Source: Candidatus Saccharimonadota bacterium (GTDB taxonomy: Bacteria; Patescibacteriota; Saccharimonadia; Saccharimonadales; Saccharimonadaceae). From it: DNA of 37,710 nucleotides. The translations under genes were made by a program, and so were the position numbers. This document shows, piece after piece, positions 33,730-37,710 of this stretch (the stretch's first letter is position 1; each line of letters opens with the position of its first letter). The stretch lies in assembly GCA_017964025.1 (NCBI GenBank), contig JAGCST010000020.1:1-37710 (forward strand). Reading direction: 5' to 3'. The notes under the pieces were generated by a model, which saw only the letters and a list, made by a program, of their open reading frames with translations, made no database searches and was not told where the DNA came from.

Positions 33730-34191
33730 ATGGAATATTTTAAGGATCTAACTACACGAGAGATGTTCTCTAGTATGCGCACAGACGACGTTTGCCAAGC
33801 ATATAGAGTTGGACTCTCAACTAAAAACCCGTTGCTCGCTATTACGGCGCAAAATGAACTGATTCGTAGAGGTGATACAGATATAGTCAGCAAAGAGATT
33901 CATCTTTTCGTCGATGATAACTCTGACCTTTTTGAATCTGATTCTATGTTTGCTCAAATATTGGGCAGTAGCTTATGCCAGCTCGGTATGTATGATCGGA
34001 CGTTGTATTATGTAGGTAAACACATTCTGTCAAATGACAAAAACAGCTATGATGAATTAAAAAATAGTAATCTAGCTGATGATGAGGCTAAGTTGATGGG
34101 AACATTAAGAAGTTTGATTGAGAAATATGATTATTCCAATAGAGATTTCTATGAACTAGCCGATTCTATCTTCGAAGAAAATTCTTTATAG
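33730..34191 (+). CDS. Soluble helical protein of unknown function
   Basis: 153 residues, no signal peptide or membrane segment. The sequence is helix-rich and acidic, with segments such as AITAQNELIRRGD and QILGSSLCQLGMYDRTLYYVGKHIL that could be tetratricopeptide-like, but no clear repeat is seen. I do not recognise the family. It has a strong Shine-Dalgarno (GGAGGGAGG), a near-consensus promoter and its own terminator. It is divergent from the sigma4/alpha-CTD-like gene, which makes it a possible target or partner of that regulator; this is inference only. Confidence 0.75.
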   Translation: MEYFKDLTTREMFSSMRTDDVCQAYRVGLSTKNPLLAITAQNELIRRGDTDIVSKEIHLFVDDNSDLFESDSMFAQILGSSLCQLGMYDRTLYYVGKHILSNDKNSYDELKNSNLADDEAKLMGTLRSLIEKYDYSNRDFYELADSIFEENSL

Positions 34192-34211
34192 AATCTTCTA
34201 TATTAATTTTG

Positions 34212-34238
34212 CCCCCGTATTAATTATGGGGGATTTTT
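34212..34238 (+). terminator. Intrinsic terminator
   Basis: CCCCC, A+T loop with extra pairs, GGGGG, then ATTTTTA. Confidence 0.85.
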
Positions 34239-34264
34239 ATTATTCTGTTAAAAATTGTTGGATG

Positions 34265-34273
34265 TGATATAAT
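34265..34273 (+). promoter_or_regulatory. Extended -10 promoter of tRNA-Gln
   Basis: TGATATAAT, 11 bases before the tRNA 5' end. The -35 is weak. Confidence 0.6.
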
Positions 34274-34284
34274 ATGATTTGTAC

Positions 34285-34359
34285 TGGGGATTCGCCAAGT
34301 GGTAAGGCAGTGGGTTCTGGTCCCACCATTCGGGGGTTCGAATCCCTCATCCCCAGCCA
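34285..34359 (+). tRNA. tRNA-Gln (CTG)
   Basis: 75 bases with encoded CCA. Acceptor TGGGGAT/ATCCCCA, anticodon stem GTGGG/CCCAC, loop TTCTGGT, anticodon CTG (Gln). T-arm GTTCGAA. Confidence 0.96.
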
Positions 34360-34391
34360 GGTTATCTTGCTTTTGTGGAGCGTCATAAATA

Positions 34392-34416
34392 ATCCCTAAT
34401 TATAGGGATATTTTTT
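34392..34416 (+). terminator. Terminator after tRNA-Gln
   Basis: ATCCCTA, short loop, TAGGGAT, then a T-run. May also serve the convergent surface-protein gene weakly. Confidence 0.75.
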
Positions 34417-34525
34417 GTTTTTGATAACAATATCATCCATACATAAATAATTAATTTAGTGTTATTTTTGCAGCGAGTGTAGGATAACCGTGTATTAACT
34501 ATACATGTAAGTACTAATTAAAATC

Positions 34526-36280
34526 CTAATTACTAGAAATACAACGCACCATTAACCCGTCATGTTTGTTTCCATCGTACGCGTCTGAATTAACGTTCGT
34601 GTTGTTGAAGTATACGTAGTAAGCGTAGTAACTATTGGCCCCAGAAGCAGACCAATAAACTCCGTAGGACCCACGGTTGTAAAACGATGAACCATTTATG
34701 AACCCGGGATAAACAAAATTATTAGGATAGGTCCTATATCTTAGAGACATAACTGTTCCGGTAGGCGTAGTATCAGAATTTGAATATACACCATTGCCGC
34801 CTAAGGCGATATCTAGTGCCCCGAATTCTCCTGTAGCGTCTTTGCCTGTAGGTAAATGCCAACCTGTAGGACAGATATCACCAGAAGCTATGTAACTAGA
34901 GCCGTAGCTTTCACCATATTTACCGTGACCTACTGTTGCTGAATACCAGTTGTAATAATTGCCGTAACTATACACGTTACTTGTTATATCATAGTTAGAG
35001 GCAGTGTTATTAGTGAATAGAGTAGTATTGTTGGTAGATAATATAGATTGATCAATACAATTAGATGAGCTAGTTGTACACCAAGCTGTATTGGTTGGAT
35101 CTGTGGTGGCTGAGAGATGATTTGAAGTGGCTGAATTATTATTGGTGAGAGGAAGGGATGGATTATGAGTATTGGCAGATGATAGTTCTGGTGTGTTATC
35201 TAATCTTAAGTTTTCTATCATCCAACACTTACCATCCGCAAGCTTAGCAACTGTATAAACACTGTTGTCTCTAGAGTCTTTTAAGGCCGTAACTGCACCT
35301 TGTGTAAGTGAACTGCAACCACTCCAATTCTGCATGTCACCAGTAGTTCTAATCCAAATAGCATATAATGATAGGCCGTTGGTGGATGTATCAGTTGGTG
35401 TAGTAATAGTTTGGTTTGGACCATAGTTTGTACCTGAATAATCATAGGCTGTATTCCAACCAGCAAAGCCATAGTCATCACGCTTGAAGTTGGGTGCCCA
35501 AAGTTGGACAGATGCATTGTTGCCCGCAGATTGTTTACCCATTTCACCTTGAACTGGAGTCAGGGCATTCGCATTATAGCAAATTTTACCAGCATCACAG
35601 GTTACAGGTCCTAGTTGCTGTTCTGGGTTAGCTACTGCATAGAAGTTGATTATATTAGTGTATATACCAGAAGCCTGACTACTAGATGCTTTGGCACCAA
35701 TTTTGAATTTGATAGTCTTACCATCTGCTGGATTATGAGTATCTATTAGAGTTATTCCACCATTACCGCGTTCTTCTGGGCCATCATTATTATCTAATGG
35801 AAGTCCTGCATAGCCACTAGCAGTGCTACCGGCATTCCCACTAATCCAATTAGTACCATTATCAATAGAGTATGAGTATCCCCAAGTATTATCACTGAAG
35901 TTACTTAATGATGGGGCAGAACCTGCAGTAGTAGCTAGGCTAGTAAAGATATAGTTACTATTGCTAGTGTTGATTAAAGCCGAATTACTATCTTTAGTAC
36001 CTACTGTGGCTAGCAAACTATAACCCTGTGAAGCATTAGTAGCCACTGTGACGTCTATAATATTACTGTCAGATGCAGAACTAGGTGCTAAATTATTAAT
36101 CAACAGATCTCCAGACAAAGTAACCGCAATAGTAGGATTAAAGGTAAAACCAACACCAACAGATGACTGATAAGTTAATGCAACTGAATTGATGGAAAAA
36201 AGAAATGTAGACGACAAAATGAAATAGATAGCCACAGCAAATAACACGCCTAACCTAACTAAAACTTTATTTCTTATCAT
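34526..36280 (-). CDS. Secreted protein with InlB-like repeat and FISUMP domain
   Basis: 584 residues. An N-terminal signal or anchor helix (about 10-31) is followed by a beta-rich domain to about 218 ending in AVANPEQQ, an InlB-type repeat (about 225-312, GFAGWNTAYDYSG ... LYAIW) and a C-terminal domain of the Fibrobacter succinogenes major paralogous type. The latter shows KCWMIENLRLDN, GDICPTGWHLPTGKD, VYWSASG and the final LMVRCISS. The N-terminal half and its domain order parallel the protein at 3182-5833 (NTWGY and NKWGY, ANP followed by an InlB repeat). No LPxTG signal. Surface location is clear; ligand unknown. Confidence 0.82.
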   Translation of the reverse strand: MIRNKVLVRLGVLFAVAIYFILSSTFLFSINSVALTYQSSVGVGFTFNPTIAVTLSGDLLINNLAPSSASDSNIIDVTVATNASQGYSLLATVGTKDSNSALINTSNSNYIFTSLATTAGSAPSLSNFSDNTWGYSYSIDNGTNWISGNAGSTASGYAGLPLDNNDGPEERGNGGITLIDTHNPADGKTIKFKIGAKASSSQASGIYTNIINFYAVANPEQQLGPVTCDAGKICYNANALTPVQGEMGKQSAGNNASVQLWAPNFKRDDYGFAGWNTAYDYSGTNYGPNQTITTPTDTSTNGLSLYAIWIRTTGDMQNWSGCSSLTQGAVTALKDSRDNSVYTVAKLADGKCWMIENLRLDNTPELSSANTHNPSLPLTNNNSATSNHLSATTDPTNTAWCTTSSSNCIDQSILSTNNTTLFTNNTASNYDITSNVYSYGNYYNWYSATVGHGKYGESYGSSYIASGDICPTGWHLPTGKDATGEFGALDIALGGNGVYSNSDTTPTGTVMSLRYRTYPNNFVYPGFINGSSFYNRGSYGVYWSASGANSYYAYYVYFNNTNVNSDAYDGNKHDGLMVRCISSN

Positions 36281-36306
36281 TAATTGTTTTTAATGTTTGC
36301 ATAACC

Positions 36307-36315
36307 ATTATAGCA
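36307..36315 (-). promoter_or_regulatory. Extended -10 promoter of the FISUMP gene
   Basis: On the minus strand TGCTATAAT, 26 bases before the ATG at 36280. Leader of about 20 bases without a clear Shine-Dalgarno. Confidence 0.6.
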
Positions 36316-36383
36316 TATTATAATTATATAAGCGATACTGTCAGGATGAGTTATTCTTTTATCGTGGTTTCACTATATTGTTA

Positions 36384-36392
36384 TGGTACAAT
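36384..36392 (+). promoter_or_regulatory. Extended -10 promoter of the Fic-HD operon
   Basis: TGGTACAAT, 25 bases before the ATG at 36418; the leader holds TTGGAGGT. No good -35. Confidence 0.5.
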
Positions 36393-36417
36393 AATAATAT
36401 ATTTGGAGGTAAACAAT

Positions 36418-37152
36418 ATGAGTGAAATAATCAAAGGCGAATCTGGAAACACAGAAAATATTTTTGACTCTCTCTCTTCTGTTGAATTTGCTGGTAATCA
36501 AATTTCAGTGGAAACTTATTTGCAAGATGCAGAAAGAAATCTATTGGCCATGTCTAGAACTGCACAAGGTGTAGTGGACACTTCTGCAAGTGCAAAAAAA
36601 GCAGAATCTATGACAGGTGTGTCTGGGGAAGCTGCAGCAGATTTAGCAAGGCAAAATTTCAAAACCGCCATTCGAGAAGCTTACAATAATAAGGAAAGAA
36701 AATTTACATCTCCAGAAGAATTAAAAGGTTTCATTGAAGGCTTAGCAACGATAGTTAACTCTGGTATCGTAAAAGAAGGTAGTTTAATTCGTTCATCTGA
36801 TTCGGAAAAATATCCATATGTTAGAATCGCTAATCTTAATAATTATATGGATAAATTTTATAAAAATCTTTATGAGCGCATTCAAAATCCTAAAGCAGAT
36901 CCGGTTGAATCGGCTGCATTTGCAGAATTCGGTATAGATTTTGGTGGACATTTTTTTGCCGATGGATGTGGTAAAACTGCTAAAGTAGTTTCTAGCTTTA
37001 TGTTGATGCGTCATAACCATAAATTACCCGAGTATAAAGGTGGACGAAGTGCATACTACGCTAACCAACTTAAACAAATTGCCGGAGAAGATGAGAATGC
37101 TGACGAAGCTGGATATCAAAAGTTTCTAGAATATTATAGGGAATTATTTTAA
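36418..37152 (+). CDS. Fic-domain-like protein with altered active-site motif
   Basis: 244 residues from the ATG at 36418, chosen because TGGAGG stands just upstream and the longer ORF (36346) would include the promoter. The C-terminal third has HFFADGCGKTAK (178-189), aligned with the Fic motif HPFxDGNGRxxR. The histidine, F180, D182-G183 and G185 are kept, while N is C184 and both R are K. The following FMLMRHNHKLPEY and later YYANQL also fit the Fic fold. Fic proteins transfer AMP or phosphate groups to protein hydroxyls; the changes leave activity uncertain. It precedes an HD hydrolase gene by 9 bases. Confidence 0.65.
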   Translation: MSEIIKGESGNTENIFDSLSSVEFAGNQISVETYLQDAERNLLAMSRTAQGVVDTSASAKKAESMTGVSGEAAADLARQNFKTAIREAYNNKERKFTSPEELKGFIEGLATIVNSGIVKEGSLIRSSDSEKYPYVRIANLNNYMDKFYKNLYERIQNPKADPVESAAFAEFGIDFGGHFFADGCGKTAKVVSSFMLMRHNHKLPEYKGGRSAYYANQLKQIAGEDENADEAGYQKFLEYYRELF

Positions 37153-37161
37153 GGAGAAAAC

Positions 37162-37710
37162 ATGGAAGATTTAGTAAAAAAATATCATAATACACAGTAT
37201 CGAAATAATAACAAAGTTCCTTACATAGAACACCTTGTTGGTGTAAAATCTATTCTATCTTCGGTTTTAGAAATTACTAAGGAGTGTACGGATGAAGTAT
37301 TATTGGAAGATATGTTAAACGCTTCACTTGGGCATGATTTAATAGAAGATACTGATGTAACAAAAGATGAAATAATGAGAGTAGCTAATGAACGAGTCCT
37401 GCACCTGATAGAGGAACTCTCAAATCCAGTAGATGATGCGCACACTGATGATTATATGGCTCAACTTAGTAATACATCAGAAGAAGCTAGAATTATTAAG
37501 TATGCTGACCTAGTTGAAAATACTACCAGCGTTTGTTATGGCCTATATGACTTAGGAATCAATTGGTTCTACGATTTTTATGAACCGATTCTCAAAAAAA
37601 CCACCAGTAATCTTGCAAGCACCGAATTTAATAAATATCCGAAAACAGCTAATTTGCTACGTTTAATGCTTATAATCTCGACAGATTTAGTTTATAGTAA
37701 ATTAAAAATC
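37162..37710 (+). CDS. HD-domain (p)ppGpp hydrolase-like protein, 3' end outside window
   Basis: 183 codons visible, open to the window end. AAGGAG (37151-37156) precedes the ATG. The layout matches the RelA/SpoT hydrolase or MESH1-type HD domain: R14 with PYIEH (H24), GHDLIEDT (H58, D59, E62, D63) and later RIIKYADLVENTT with the metal-binding D. No synthetase domain is seen in the visible part. It is probably co-transcribed with the Fic-like gene. Alarmone hydrolysis is inferred; other nucleotides are possible. Confidence 0.75.
   Translation, partial: MEDLVKKYHNTQYRNNNKVPYIEHLVGVKSILSSVLEITKECTDEVLLEDMLNASLGHDLIEDTDVTKDEIMRVANERVLHLIEELSNPVDDAHTDDYMAQLSNTSEEARIIKYADLVENTTSVCYGLYDLGINWFYDFYEPILKKTTSNLASTEFNKYPKTANLLRLMLIISTDLVYSKLKI

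Noticed and set aside
36268-36302. An 11-codon ORF (MQTLKTINDKK) right after the -10 of the FISUMP gene, overlapping its start, as a leader peptide.
   Set aside because: Too short to judge, no attenuator hairpin or regulatory codons seen.
1-37710. CRISPR array, prophage, integrative element or IS.
   Set aside because: No regular repeat-spacer series, integrase, transposase, or phage structural genes were seen, and the tRNA genes have no repeated 3' ends nearby.

Overview
The window looks like chromosome from a small-genome, AT-rich bacterium, most likely a Candidatus Saccharibacteria (TM7, Patescibacteria/CPR) member. This is an inference from gene style: secreted proteins built from a beta-sandwich, InlB-type repeats and FISUMP/DUF6273-like domains, single-copy scattered enzymes, tRNAs with encoded CCA, and dense packing of short operons. 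Several genes end in TGA (for example the polymerase, the cation transporter and rmuC), so the code is the standard bacterial one and the UGA-recoding CPR groups (Gracilibacteria, Absconditabacteria) are unlikely. A low-GC Firmicute remains the main alternative. No insertion sequence, prophage, CRISPR array or rRNA was seen.

Layout. 1-3 kb: 3' part of a Y-family polymerase with a YolD-like partner, an antisense-overlapping cation transporter, then a short-chain dehydrogenase and rubrerythrin pair, a terminator and tRNA-Thr. 3.2-5.8 kb: a large secreted multidomain protein. 5.9-12.6 kb: rmuC, a membrane spermidine-synthase-like protein, a short gpsA-like gene and a helicase-nuclease fusion. 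12.6-15.6 kb: a small unlisted ORF, ribosomal protein L33, and a GT4-GH57 alpha-glucan pair on the minus strand. 15.6-19.3 kb: tRNA-Trp, two tandem DUF3137 membrane proteins, a P-loop kinase, a YgjP-type metallopeptidase and a sortase. 19.2-25.6 kb: a cytoplasmic GH97 glucosidase, a CapA-like protein, a beta-lactamase-like serine hydrolase, a CAP-domain protein and a 7TM protein. 25.6-28.6 kb: a tightly coupled operon of a VTC-type polyphosphate polymerase domain, DUF4956 and a Cthe_2159-like beta-helix protein. 28.8-32.5 kb: a small membrane protein and a MacB-type ABC transporter. 32.5-34.2 kb: a sigma-region-4/coiled-coil/alpha-CTD-like protein and a divergent unknown gene, separated by two near-consensus promoters and a perfect inverted repeat. 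34.3-37.7 kb: tRNA-Gln, a second secreted FISUMP protein, a variant Fic-domain protein and an HD (p)ppGpp-hydrolase-like gene cut by the window end.

Two expression modes stand out. About ten genes have an extended -10 box (TGnTATAAT or close) placed only 6-10 bases before the start codon, so their mRNAs should be leaderless or nearly so. A second set has Shine-Dalgarno sequences and a leader. Three genes of unknown or unusual function have near-consensus TTGACA-N17-TATAAT promoters with leaders.

The most unusual items are the sigma4/alpha-CTD fusion with its regulatory region, the leaderless-promoter pattern, the Fic-variant plus HD-hydrolase operon, and the VTC operon.
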